Part shown: positions 6,972-15,530 of the stretch, piece by piece
How positions within the stretch are numbered: the first letter of the stretch is position 1
Layout: the number at the start of each line of letters is the position of its first letter
DNA from: Streptomyces sp. NBC_00523
GTDB lineage: Bacteria > Actinomycetota > Actinomycetes > Streptomycetales > Streptomycetaceae
DNA length: 64,000 bases
NCBI RefSeq assembly: GCF_036346615.1
Contig: NZ_CP107836.1
Coordinates: 6,448,001-6,512,000, forward strand
Direction of reading: 5' to 3'
The notes under the pieces: model-generated
The model's database searches: none
What the model was told of the DNA's origin: nothing
Seen by the model: the letters and a program-made list of their open reading frames with translations, nothing else
Program-made: the position numbers and the translations under genes

Positions 6972-9900
6972 CACGGCGGCCCCCGTGAGCGCGGTCAGGT
7001 CGGCCAGCAGCTCGGACGCGGTCACCAGGTCCAAGCCGTCGAACCGCAGGTCGTGCGGGCGGTTGTGCCAGTAGTCGGACGGTTCGACGTCGAGCCAGAC
7101 GGTCTCCAGGGTCTGCTCGGGGTAGACCTCGACCGCGCCGACCGCGATGCCCCCGTCCAGGGCGATCACCAGGTGGCAGTCGTCGCCCAGCGGCTTGGAG
7201 ATCCAGCGCTCCACCCCGTTGTCCTCGGGATTGCCGCGCCGCCAGCCGTATCGTTCCAGGCCGAGGACCTTGCCCGTGGGCACCTTGATCCCCTCGAAGC
7301 GGCCCAGGCGGTGACCGGCGGCCTCCTCCTCGGTCAGCGCGAACACCCGGCGCCCGAGCTGGGGGAACGGCTGCACGATCGCGTACTCCGCGAAGACCTC
7401 CGACCAGGCGGCGGCCACCGCCTCGCCCAGCCGCAGCGGGTGCGGGAGCCGCACGGTCGCTTCCTCGGGCAGGGCGAACACCTCGCCCCCGACGGCGGCG
7501 AAACCGCGGTCGTCCGCCACCCGGAACGCCGTGGTCACCCCGTCCGCCTCGCTCAGCCACACCAGCCGGCGCACCAGGTGGCACACCAGCGGGTGGCCGA
7601 CGAACAGCTCGGTGAACTCCCGTGCCGTCCAGGAGCGGTCCGTCACCATGGCGGCCTCCAGTCGGCGCACCTGGTCGGAGCCGATCGCCCGCACCTCCTT
7701 CTTCAGGGCCGAGAACCGCTTGCGCTCGGCCGGGGCCAGCTCCGCGTCGTCCCGCGCGCCCGGCTTCGGCAGGTCCTTGCTGAGCTTGCCGTCGCCGTCC
7801 CGGACACAGGGCCGCAACTGCTCGTCGAAGCCCACGGTGAACGTGCGGCTGCCGTAGTCCACGACCGTGGAGCCGTCCGCGTCGAGCCCGAGGTCCGGGA
7901 CCAGCCGGTCCGAGAGCTGTTCGCCCGTCAGACCGAGACCCGCCGCCACCTCGGCGATCTTCTCCGTGGCCCGCGCCTTCAGGGCCTTGAACCTCACGCG
8001 CTGCGCGAGGGTGTGCAGCTGGAGCAGCGCCGCGTCGCTGCCGATCGCCGCCAGGACGTCGAGCCCCTCCACCGCCCGGTGATGGGCGTTCTCGCCGGGC
8101 CAGGCGCGGATGACCGGGGTCAGCCGGAGCACCGTCCCGTCGTCGCCCAGCAGACCCAGGGCGTGCAGTGCCCACGCCCCCTCGGCAGGCAGGAGGGCGG
8201 CGCGCCACTGCTCGAAGAGCGCCCAGGCGAAGTCGGCCGCCGAGGCCGCGTCCACGGCCCGCATCGCCTCGGCGAGCCCCGGGTACGGCTCGCCGGGCGC
8301 GGACAGGGCGAGCATGGTCAGCAGATGGCGGACCGCATCCGCCGGCAGGGCCCCGCCCGACGCCACCTCGATCTGCGGCAGCAGCACCGGGTCCGCCCAC
8401 TGCGGCAGCTCCGGCATGACGGTCGGCAGTGCCCGCTCCAGCGGATCCGCGGCCAGCAGCCCGGTCAGCGCGGCCGCCGCCTTCGCGCCGTACCCCTCGG
8501 CCGCCTCGCGCACCACCGCGTCGCCGTGCAGCCCGGCGATCAGCAGCAACGCCTGCTCGGCGGCGCGCCGCGCGGCCCCGGCCCTGCCGACCGCGTCCGG
8601 CACGAGCAGCGGCGCCGCCCGAACGCCGTGCCGCTCGAACCAGGAACGGGCGACGGCGGCCGCGGACTTGAGGCGCACCGCCCAGTCGGCCATGAGCCGG
8701 GCGACCCGCGCGTCGACGTACGGCATCAGCAGCGGGGCGAGTGAGCTGGGGCGGCGCGGCACGACGCGCAGCAGCAAGGACAGCGCGCCGAGGCCGAAGC
8801 GGGCGGCCACCGGCTTCAGCGTGTCGGCGGCGTCCCACACATCGACCGGGTCCCAGTCGTCCAGCAGCGGCGCGACCCGCTCCTCGGGCCCGTGGACGTA
8901 GACCCAGGCAGGGCGCAGGTCCGCCGCGTCGAGCCCGTAGCGCAGCGAGTCGAGCGTCTGCTCCCAGTCGTCCACCGCCTCGCGGCGGGTGTACCAGCTG
9001 CTGGTGGCCGCCCACGCCTCACGCTCCCCGGCCTCCCACAGAACGGCCTTCCCGTCGTCCGGCTTCAGACCGGTGACGCTGACGGGGCGTGCCCTGGGGC
9101 GCTCCCGGGTCCACGGTGGCGCGGTGAGCACGGTCGGCAGGGCGTCGGCAGGTGCGTCCGCGAGGCGGCCGGCCGGGTTCAGGAGCGGCTCCACGACGGC
9201 CGCGAGGTCATCGTCCAGCGTCGGCAGCACCCGCTCCACCAGGGGGCGGTGCCCCGCGATGTGCGTGCGGAGCAGGCCGGACGCCGACGCCGCCGGGGCG
9301 CCCGTCCCGGCGCCGGCGTCCGCGGCGAGCAGCCGCAGCGCGCGGGCCGGACAGCGGTCCATCGCGTCCAGGAGGGCCGGGCGGACCTGCTTGTTGTCCG
9401 CGAGGGCGAGCAGGGCGCGGAAGGCGTCGTCCGTGGGGAACTCGGCCAGCGCCTGGGCGAGCTGCCGCCGCGCCTCCCCGTGGAAGTAGCCCTTCTCCAG
9501 GTCCTCGGCGAGGAGCGGGGCCAGCATGTTGCCGATGCCCTCGGCGGCCGTGGCGATCGTGTTCATGCTCCGGTCGAAGCCGGGGACCCGGGCGAATCGG
9601 GACGCCTGGTCCGGTGAGCCGAGCGTGCAGAGGATCAGGGAGACGAGACCGGCGTCCCGCTCACGGGTCGCTTCCGGGTCCGCGCACAGGGCGGCGACCC
9701 AGTCCGCCTCGCTCGGCGCCAGGTAGGCGGCGACGATCCTCCGGTGCGGGTCCGTCCGGGAGGCCGAGAGCGCGTCGACGGTGGCCCGGTACGTCGCGTC
9801 GTCGGCGGCGGCGAGCAGGCACCGGACCCGGTCGGCGGCCTGGCGGCGGTGCTCGGTCGAGCGGGTGCCCCGGGCGCGGGAGAGCCTTTCCAGCCATGCG

Positions 9901-10349
9901 TCGGAGCGGCGGGCGCCGCTCTGCATCCAGTGCGGCTCGATCATGAACAGCTCCACCGCGGCGCGGGCCGCGAACGGCAGCCCGTGGAGCCGCACCCAGC
10001 TGTCCGCCCAGGCGTTCCCGGGTGGCGCGTACATCCCGACCATCGCCGCGACCGCAGCGGCTCCGGCGGGGGAGGGCTCCCCGTCCAAATGGCGCCGGAC
10101 CTCGGCGACCAGGGCGGCGTCGCTGCGCGGCGCGTCCAGATACTCCTGGATCCAGGCGTGCTCCTCGGCCGTCCGCTCCGCGACCGCCTCGACCAGCTTC
10201 CCGTTCACCCGGGCCGGTGTCCTCGGGACGCCCCCGCGCCGGGGATGGACCAGGCGCCGCCAGCCGTCCGGGAAGACGAACGTGTCCTCGGCCGTCCCGG
10301 TCTCCCCGGACTGCGACGCACCGCCTTCGAAAGGCTCCACAGCACGCAC
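6966..10349 (-). CDS. Large DUF4132-domain protein
   Basis: About 1127 residues, soluble, with no signal peptide or membrane segment. The N-terminal two thirds are helical and HEAT-like (many Leu/Ala-rich ~35-residue blocks). The C-terminal third carries the DUF4132 domain, with KRFSALKKEVRAIGSDQVRR, RSWTAREFTELFVGHPLV, a middle section FALTEEEAAGHRLGRFEG, and an ending that includes VYPEQTLETVWLDVEPSDYW. DUF4132 proteins include E. coli YehI/MolR relatives; their biochemical role is not established. GTG at 10349 is chosen because GAAGGGGG lies six bases upstream; a GTG at 10388 would add 13 residues. Its stop sits directly against the GH4 stop (TCATGA). Confidence 0.8.
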   Translation of the reverse strand: MRAVEPFEGGASQSGETGTAEDTFVFPDGWRRLVHPRRGGVPRTPARVNGKLVEAVAERTAEEHAWIQEYLDAPRSDAALVAEVRRHLDGEPSPAGAAAVAAMVGMYAPPGNAWADSWVRLHGLPFAARAAVELFMIEPHWMQSGARRSDAWLERLSRARGTRSTEHRRQAADRVRCLLAAADDATYRATVDALSASRTDPHRRIVAAYLAPSEADWVAALCADPEATRERDAGLVSLILCTLGSPDQASRFARVPGFDRSMNTIATAAEGIGNMLAPLLAEDLEKGYFHGEARRQLAQALAEFPTDDAFRALLALADNKQVRPALLDAMDRCPARALRLLAADAGAGTGAPAASASGLLRTHIAGHRPLVERVLPTLDDDLAAVVEPLLNPAGRLADAPADALPTVLTAPPWTRERPRARPVSVTGLKPDDGKAVLWEAGEREAWAATSSWYTRREAVDDWEQTLDSLRYGLDAADLRPAWVYVHGPEERVAPLLDDWDPVDVWDAADTLKPVAARFGLGALSLLLRVVPRRPSSLAPLLMPYVDARVARLMADWAVRLKSAAAVARSWFERHGVRAAPLLVPDAVGRAGAARRAAEQALLLIAGLHGDAVVREAAEGYGAKAAAALTGLLAADPLERALPTVMPELPQWADPVLLPQIEVASGGALPADAVRHLLTMLALSAPGEPYPGLAEAMRAVDAASAADFAWALFEQWRAALLPAEGAWALHALGLLGDDGTVLRLTPVIRAWPGENAHHRAVEGLDVLAAIGSDAALLQLHTLAQRVRFKALKARATEKIAEVAAGLGLTGEQLSDRLVPDLGLDADGSTVVDYGSRTFTVGFDEQLRPCVRDGDGKLSKDLPKPGARDDAELAPAERKRFSALKKEVRAIGSDQVRRLEAAMVTDRSWTAREFTELFVGHPLVCHLVRRLVWLSEADGVTTAFRVADDRGFAAVGGEVFALPEEATVRLPHPLRLGEAVAAAWSEVFAEYAIVQPFPQLGRRVFALTEEEAAGHRLGRFEGIKVPTGKVLGLERYGWRRGNPEDNGVERWISKPLGDDCHLVIALDGGIAVGAVEVYPEQTLETVWLDVEPSDYWHNRPHDLRFDGLDLVTASELLADLTALTGAAVS

Positions 10350-10474
10350 CGGCCCGCCCCCTTCACACCCGTTGACCCCGTATTCCACGGGTTTCGATCA
10401 GTGGTTCCACAGTAGAACCGACCACTGACAACGCAGGGTGACCGGGGTGGGGAGCGGCCGGGACGCCGCCCGGC

Positions 10475-10912
10475 TCAGGGAGCGGAGACGGCCCGGGGAC
10501 CGTACGCCTGGGTCCAGGACGGCGTCACGCCCGTCACCTGGCAGACCATCAGGAACAGCGGGATGGGCGGGGTGTAGGGCGTGCGGCTGTCGGGCTGGTG
10601 GATGAGCCGGGGGCGTACCGCGGGCACGCACGCCCCGCGCGCGTACGCCACCTGCTCGGGCCAGTCCAGGTCGAGGTCGGAACCGGCCGGCACGATCCAC
10701 CACCAGCGCTCGCCGTCCGCGAAGACGCAGCCGGTGCGCGGCAGATGGGACATCAGGCGGAAGCCGTGGCGCGCGGGGACGCCGACCGCGTCGTAGCCGA
10801 GGCTCGCCGAGAGGGTCGTGGGCAGCGGCAGCTGGACCCGGCCGCCGGGGGAGCCGGCGGGCTCGCGGGAGCGGCGGTGTCCGAGGAAGTGGTTCATGGC
10901 GTTCTTCAACAT
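10475..10912 (-). CDS. Hypothetical protein coupled to the ATPase gene
   Basis: A 145-aa protein I do not recognise. It starts MLKNAMNHFLGHRRSRE and includes GCVFADGERWWWIVPAGSD near residue 65; the WWW patch and acidic DLDLDWPEQ are distinctive. There is no signal peptide and no clear membrane helix. The ATG overlaps the end of the upstream ATPase gene by seven bases, so the two are translated together and probably act together. This kind of small partner often sits beside RsbW-like ATPases in Streptomyces, but I cannot name a domain. Confidence 0.65.
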   Translation of the reverse strand: MLKNAMNHFLGHRRSREPAGSPGGRVQLPLPTTLSASLGYDAVGVPARHGFRLMSHLPRTGCVFADGERWWWIVPAGSDLDLDWPEQVAYARGACVPAVRPRLIHQPDSRTPYTPPIPLFLMVCQVTGVTPSWTQAYGPRAVSAP

Positions 10913-11364
10913 GAGTGCTCCGAGCCGTGCGGCAGTTCTGCCCAGACGATGCGGCCCGAGCCGTCCCCGGCGTCGCGCGAGCCCCAGGAGCGGGCCAGTG
11001 AGTCGACGAGCAGCAGGCCGCGTCCGTGCTCGTCGTCCGCGCATCTGCCGAGGCGCGGTCCGTCCGGCTGGTGCCCCTGGTCCTGCACGGAGACGCGCAG
11101 CCGGCCGTCCAGGCACCGCAGTTCGCACAGCACCCGTGCGCTGGTGGTGTGCACCACCGCGTTGGTGACCAGTTCGGACACGATCAGGACCGCGGCGTCG
11201 AGGGTGTCGCCGCCGGTGCGCCACTCGCCGAGCCGGGCCTTCGTCAGGCGCCGGGCGGTGGCGACCGATTCGGGATGCGCGGGCAGCGCGAAGCAGTACC
11301 GGAGCGCTTCGGTCCCCGGGCCGGTCTCCACGAGCCGGGGGATGAGCGCACTGCCAGGTGCCAC
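10906..11364 (-). CDS. RsbW-like ATP-binding protein (anti-sigma kinase family)
   Basis: A 152-aa stand-alone HATPase_c_2 domain. The N-box is VSELVTNAVVH near residue 66, the G1 box VQDQG, and the G2 box GRGLLLVDSLARSWG. Streptomyces encode dozens of such proteins; a few are anti-sigma factors or anti-anti-sigma kinases, while most are unstudied partners of XRE/DUF397 regulators. GTG start at 11364. The gene is divergent from the XRE gene at 11573, with a clear dyad between them, an arrangement that suggests shared control. No sigma factor gene is nearby. Confidence 0.82.
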   Translation of the reverse strand: MAPGSALIPRLVETGPGTEALRYCFALPAHPESVATARRLTKARLGEWRTGGDTLDAAVLIVSELVTNAVVHTTSARVLCELRCLDGRLRVSVQDQGHQPDGPRLGRCADDEHGRGLLLVDSLARSWGSRDAGDGSGRIVWAELPHGSEHSC

Positions 11365-11485
11365 GACCGAATCCTCACAGTGGGGGCTGCGTCACGCTTC
11401 GCGATCTTCGAAAAGGCCGAGGGCGCGACAGGTCAACTGGTTTCGCACCCCAACTCTCTACCTGTCACGAACACTTGGCAAGGGG

Positions 11486-11506
11486 CACTCTGAAAATTCC
11501 AGAGTG
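11486..11506. promoter_or_regulatory. Dyad operator between ATPase and XRE genes
   Basis: CACTCTG, seven bases (AAAATTC), then CAGAGTG: perfect 7-bp arms. It lies in the 208-bp divergent region, about 67 bases before the XRE start and 122 before the ATPase start. This is the position expected for autoregulation by the XRE protein, which is inference. Confidence 0.5.
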
Positions 11507-11572
11507 GCTGTGTCTTTGACGGCAGGCGCATGGCACACTGCACCCAAATACAGCGCATGGGGGAGGTCTGAA

Positions 11573-12433
11573 GTGAGCGAACCGCGGTCCGCCCCGACCG
11601 TGGGCCAGGTCGTTCTCGGCAAGCGTCTGCAGGAACTGCGGGAGAGTGCCGGCCTGAGCCGGGACCAGGCCGCCAAGGTGCTGCGCGTGACCGCGGCGAC
11701 GGTCCGCAGGATGGAGACGGCCGAGGTCGCGCTCAAGATCCCCTATGTCCAGGCGCTGCTGAAGGCATACGGGATCTCCGACGCGGAGAACGACGCGTTC
11801 GTCGAGCTCGCCGAGGAGGCCAACAGGCCGGGCTGGTGGCAGCGGTTCCACGACGTGCTGCCGGACTGGTTCAGCATGTACGTCAGCCTGGAGGGGGCCG
11901 CGAGCCTCCTGCGCATGTACGAGCCGCACTTCGTCCCCGGACTGCTCCAGACCGAGGACTACGCGCGGACGGTGATGCGCACCGGAGCCGTCGGCCAGAC
12001 CCGGCCGGAGGACATCGAGCGCCATGTGGCGCTGCGGATGGAACGGCAGTCCCTGCTGACCCGACCGGACGCCCCACGCCTGTGGGTGGTGATGGACGAG
12101 ACCGTTCTGCGCCGTCCGGTGGGCAGCGTCGAGATCATGCGCGCCCAGGTGGACAAGCTCCTGGAAGCGACGACGATGCCCAACGTCACCCTGCAGATCG
12201 CGGAGTTCTCCACCGGTCACCACCCGGGGACGTACGGACCGTTCGTGCTCTTCCGGTTCGCCGTCCCCGAACTGCCCGACATGGTCTACAGCGAATACCT
12301 GACCGGGGCCGTCTACTTCGACGCGCGACCGGAGGTGGCCTCCTACCTCGAGGTCATGGACCGCATGGCGGCCCAGGCCGCGACTGCACAACGCACGAAG
12401 GAACTCCTCCGGGACTTCCGCAAGGAGCTGTGA
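11573..12433 (+). CDS. XRE-family regulator with DUF5753 domain
   Basis: A 286-aa regulator. The N-terminal lambda-repressor-like HTH is LGKRLQELRESAGLSRDQAA followed by VTAATVRRMETAE (residues 15-55). The DUF5753 domain has the signature RMYEPHFVPGLLQTEDYART near residue 110 and PLVLFRFAVPELPD-like text (FVLFRF) near 225. The GTG start has GGAGG seven bases upstream. The stop overlaps the DUF397 gene (TGATG). This helix-turn-helix plus DUF397 pair is a common Streptomyces module (Scr1/WhiJ-type) in which the small DUF397 protein modulates the DNA-binding partner. It probably binds the dyad at 11486-11506. Confidence 0.88.
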   Translation: MSEPRSAPTVGQVVLGKRLQELRESAGLSRDQAAKVLRVTAATVRRMETAEVALKIPYVQALLKAYGISDAENDAFVELAEEANRPGWWQRFHDVLPDWFSMYVSLEGAASLLRMYEPHFVPGLLQTEDYARTVMRTGAVGQTRPEDIERHVALRMERQSLLTRPDAPRLWVVMDETVLRRPVGSVEIMRAQVDKLLEATTMPNVTLQIAEFSTGHHPGTYGPFVLFRFAVPELPDMVYSEYLTGAVYFDARPEVASYLEVMDRMAAQAATAQRTKELLRDFRKEL

Positions 12434-12669
12434 TGACACCCATATACAACGGCATGCCCGCCGCTGACCTCGGCTCCGAAGGCTGGTACAAGCCCTGGAG
12501 CGGTGGCAACGGCGGCAACTGCGTCGAGGCCATGAAACTGGCCGACGGGAGAATCGCCATGCGCCAGTCCGCCGACCCCGAGGGCCCAGCCCTCATCTAC
12601 ACCCACCACGAGATCGCCGCATTCATCCAGGGCGCCAAGGCCGGCCAGGCCGACTTCCTGCTGACCTGA
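12433..12669 (+). CDS. DUF397 small protein
   Basis: A 78-aa DUF397 protein. Typical features are GWYKPWSGGNGGNCVEAMKL near residue 16, RQSADPEGPALIYTHHEIAA, and an end rich in small residues with FIQGAKAGQADFLL. DUF397 proteins are encoded beside XRE/DUF5753 regulators and are believed to antagonise or adjust them. The ATG overlaps the XRE stop by TGATG. No regulation of its own is visible. Confidence 0.9.
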   Translation: MTPIYNGMPAADLGSEGWYKPWSGGNGGNCVEAMKLADGRIAMRQSADPEGPALIYTHHEIAAFIQGAKAGQADFLLT

Positions 12670-12725
12670 GCCGCGCCACGAGCCCTCCGTCGGGCCCGCG
12701 CATCCGCGCACGTCACAATGGACCC

Positions 12726-13181
12726 ATGTCCCGACGCACCTCCCGCTCCCGGCGCCCGTCCGCCGCGAGCCCCCGCACCGCCCCCCTCCCGGAGATCAGC
12801 GCGGCTTCGCCGTGCCCCTGCGGGCTGCCCGCCGCCTACGCCGAGTGCTGCGGCCGGCTGCACGCGGGGGCCCCGGCGGCCACGTGCGAGGCGCTGATGC
12901 GGTCGCGGTACGCGGCCTTCGTCGTCCGGGACGCCGGGTACCTGCTGCGCACCTGGCACCCGGACCACCGCCCCGACGTCCTCGACTTCGACCCGGGGCA
13001 GCGCTGGCAGGGCCTGGAGATCCTGGAGACCACGGAGGGCAGCGCCTTCCACACCACCGGCACGGTCACCTTCCGCGCCCACTACACGGTGGGCGGGCGC
13101 GCCGATTCCCTGCACGAGAAGAGCCGCTTCGTCCGGCACGAAGGCCCCTGGGTGTACGAGACGGCGGTCTTCGCGGACTGA
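12726..13181 (+). CDS. YchJ/UPF0225 family protein with SEC-C-like motif
   Basis: A 151-aa UPF0225 (YchJ) protein. Residues ~27-50 hold the zinc-binding type motif CPCGLPAAYAECCGRLHAG; the rest is an NTF2-like fold with LMRSRYAAFVVRDAGYLLRT and FHTTGTVTFRAHY. Function is not known. CACAAT at 12714-12719 sits six bases before the ATG and no Shine-Dalgarno is visible, so a leaderless transcript is likely. The last codons and the stop lie inside the first unit of a 15-bp tandem repeat that continues downstream. Confidence 0.85.
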   Translation: MSRRTSRSRRPSAASPRTAPLPEISAASPCPCGLPAAYAECCGRLHAGAPAATCEALMRSRYAAFVVRDAGYLLRTWHPDHRPDVLDFDPGQRWQGLEILETTEGSAFHTTGTVTFRAHYTVGGRADSLHEKSRFVRHEGPWVYETAVFAD

Positions 13182-13230
13182 GGAGGCGCGGACTGAGGAG
13201 GCGCGGACTGAGGAGGAGCGGACCGAGGAG
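13176..13230. repeat. 15-bp tandem repeat, about 3.7 copies
   Basis: Unit GACTGAGGAGGCGCG at 13176, 13191, 13206 (one change) and 13221 (partial, GACCGAGGAG). The YchJ stop TGA (13179-13181) is in the first unit, so copy-number change would not alter the protein. The array lies in the short gap between two converging genes. Confidence 0.9.
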
Positions 13231-13239
13231 TGGCCGGGT

Positions 13240-15312
13240 TCAGACCGGCGCGCCCGCTGGTGCCACCGGAGCCAGTTCCTGCGTCAGGTCCTCCGCCAGC
13301 AGCCGCTTCGCGATCACATCGACCGCGGCACGCAGCCGGGCGTCGTCCGGGCGCTCGCCGTCCTCGCCCAGCTGGTCGTTGAGCCAGCGGGCCCAGGCGT
13401 CGTTGATGGTCCGGGCCTCGCGGCTACCGGCCGCGGTGTGCTGGAACAGATGGCCGTCCCCGGTGAGGAAGCCCTCCTCGATCATGCGGTCGAAGACCGG
13501 CACCAGGACCTCCGGCGGAATCCGGTGCCGCGACGCGATCAGCCGGAGCCCCGCGTGGCCGACCATCCGCGTGAACAGCTCGACCTGCATCACCGCCCAG
13601 GCGCCCGCCATGTCGAGCCGGGTGTCCGACTCCAGGACGATCCGCCGCGCCGTCTCCGGGTCCACCCGCCGCAGCACCTTGGCCACCGAGAACTCCAGCA
13701 GCCGGGCCGAGTCCTGGGTGTTCGGCGAGGCGAAGCCCTCACCCATGTCCGTCGACCCCGCCCGTACGGTGTCCCGCAGCTTCACCTGCTTGAGGAACAG
13801 CGCGACGACGAACCCGAGCAGCGCCACGGGCACCGTCCACAGGAACACCGTGTGCAGGGTGTCCGCGTACGCCTGGGCCAGCGGCGCCGACTGGGCGCCG
13901 GGCAGCGCGTGCAGCCCCTCCGGGCTCTGGGAGGCCTTCGCGAGCACGGCAGGGTCGCCGCCCGCCCGCGCGGCCTCGGTGATCCCGTCTTTGAGGTGCG
14001 GGCCGAGGGCGTTCGCGTAGATGGTGCCGAAGACGGCGGTGCCGAAGGAGCTGCCGAGCGTACGCAAGAAGGTGACGCCCGAGGTCGCCGTGCCCAGGTC
14101 CGCGTAGTCCACCGTGTTCTGCACGGCGATGGTCAGGACCTGCATGGAGAGCCCGATGCCGACGCCGAGCACCAGCATGTACAGCGATTCCAGCCAGACC
14201 CCGCTGTCCGGGCCCATCCGGGAGAGCAGGAACAGGCCCACCGCCATGACCAGCGAGCCGATGATCGGGAAGATCCGGTAGCGGCCGGTCTTGCTGACCA
14301 CGTTGCCGCTGAAGATGGACGCGGCGAGCAGACCGACGACCATCGGCAGCGTCCGCACCCCCGAGAGCGTCGCCGAGTCGCCGTCCACGTACTGGAGGTA
14401 CGTCGGCAGGAAGATCATCGCGCCGAGCATCGCGAACCCGACGATGAAGCTGAGGATCGAGCAGACCGTGAAGACCGGGTTGCCGAAGAGCCGCATCGGC
14501 AGCATCGGCTCCTTCGCCCGGAACTCGACCAGGCAGAACAGCGCGAGCGCCACGATGCCGAGGACGAACAGGCCGATGATGACGCCGGAGCCCCAGGCGT
14601 ATTCGTTGCCGCCCCAACTGGTGGCCAGGATCAGGGCGCTGGCCCCGACCGTGACCATCGCGATGCCCAGGTAGTCGATGACCGGCCGCCCGGCCGCCTT
14701 CACGGACGGGATCGTACGGGCCGCCGCGATGACCACCACGATCGCGATCGGCACATTGACGTAGAACGCCCAGCGCCAGGTCAGATGGTCGGTGAACAGC
14801 CCGCCGAGCAGGGGACCGATCACCGTCGACACACCGAAGACGGCACCGATCGCGCCCTGGTACTTGCCCCGGTCGCGCAGCGGGATGACGTCGGCGATGA
14901 GCGCCATCGAGGTGACCATCAGACCGCCTGCGCCGATGCCCTGGAGGCCGCGCCACACGATCAGCAGCGTCATGTTCGTGGCGAGCCCGCAGAGGAACGA
15001 ACCGGTGATGAAGATGACCGCGGACAGCTGGAAGACGATCTTCCGCCCGAACAGGTCGCCGAACTTGCCGACCAGCACCGTCGCCACGGTCTCCGCGAGG
15101 AGATAGGCGGTGACCACCCACGACATATGGGCGGCGCCCCCGAGGTCCGAGACGATCGTCGGCAGCGCGGTGCCCACGATCGTCTGGTCCAGCGCGGCCA
15201 GCAGGATGCCCAGCACGATCGTGGCGAAGACGATGTTGCGGCGGCGTGGGTCGAGCACGGGCGGCGCGGCGGCACTCTGCGCGGCGGGGGCGGTCTCGCT
15301 GGCAGTGGTCAC
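13240..15312 (-). CDS. DHA2-type MFS drug efflux transporter with C-terminal extra domain
   Basis: A 690-aa pump. Residues ~25-510 form a 14-helix EmrB/QacA (DHA2) transporter: DQTIVGTALPTIVSDLGG in helix 1, loop motif LVGKFGDLFGRK, and antiporter motif C region GPLLGGLFTDHLTWRWAFYV. These export drugs or toxic metabolites using proton force. The last ~170 residues are soluble and unusual: RRIVLESDTRLDMAGAWAVM, FTRMVGHAGLRLIASRHRIP and VFDRMIEEGFLTGDG read like a winged-helix (MarR-like) fold. Start is the GTG at 15312 with GAGGG upstream; the longer open frame into the repeat element has no support. A palindromic repeat element lies just upstream. Confidence 0.88.
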   Translation of the reverse strand: MTTASETAPAAQSAAAPPVLDPRRRNIVFATIVLGILLAALDQTIVGTALPTIVSDLGGAAHMSWVVTAYLLAETVATVLVGKFGDLFGRKIVFQLSAVIFITGSFLCGLATNMTLLIVWRGLQGIGAGGLMVTSMALIADVIPLRDRGKYQGAIGAVFGVSTVIGPLLGGLFTDHLTWRWAFYVNVPIAIVVVIAAARTIPSVKAAGRPVIDYLGIAMVTVGASALILATSWGGNEYAWGSGVIIGLFVLGIVALALFCLVEFRAKEPMLPMRLFGNPVFTVCSILSFIVGFAMLGAMIFLPTYLQYVDGDSATLSGVRTLPMVVGLLAASIFSGNVVSKTGRYRIFPIIGSLVMAVGLFLLSRMGPDSGVWLESLYMLVLGVGIGLSMQVLTIAVQNTVDYADLGTATSGVTFLRTLGSSFGTAVFGTIYANALGPHLKDGITEAARAGGDPAVLAKASQSPEGLHALPGAQSAPLAQAYADTLHTVFLWTVPVALLGFVVALFLKQVKLRDTVRAGSTDMGEGFASPNTQDSARLLEFSVAKVLRRVDPETARRIVLESDTRLDMAGAWAVMQVELFTRMVGHAGLRLIASRHRIPPEVLVPVFDRMIEEGFLTGDGHLFQHTAAGSREARTINDAWARWLNDQLGEDGERPDDARLRAAVDVIAKRLLAEDLTQELAPVAPAGAPV

Positions 15313-15368
15313 CTTTGCACCCTCACATCGCGTCGTGTCACCCGCATGCGGGGCACGTCCGGACGTGT

Positions 15369-15530
15369 GGGGCCTCTCGTGTGGATCAGGCCGGATCAGG
15401 GAGCGGGCTCTGGTGCCGTGCATCGCAAGGCGGAGGATTGAGGCAACGCGGAGCGTTGGTGATTGACGACAACGCCGCGAGGTGCGGTGCCAGAGCCCGC
15501 GAGCCCGGCCTGATCCACACGAGAGGCCCC
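15369..15530. repeat. 162-bp palindromic repeat element (MITE-like)
   Basis: Perfect 26-bp inverted ends: 15369-15394 (GGGGCCTCTCGTGTGG…) pair with 15505-15530. A second perfect 11-bp pair, GCGGGCTCTGG (15403-15413) with CCAGAGCCCGC (15490-15500), lies inside, and a small hairpin CAACGC-GGA-GCGTTG sits in the middle (15444-15458). No open frame of interest is inside. The right end touches the TAG of the ATP-grasp gene, and the left end is ~57 bases from the MFS start. The form fits a non-autonomous transposable element, or a large cruciform or terminator. Confidence 0.75.
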
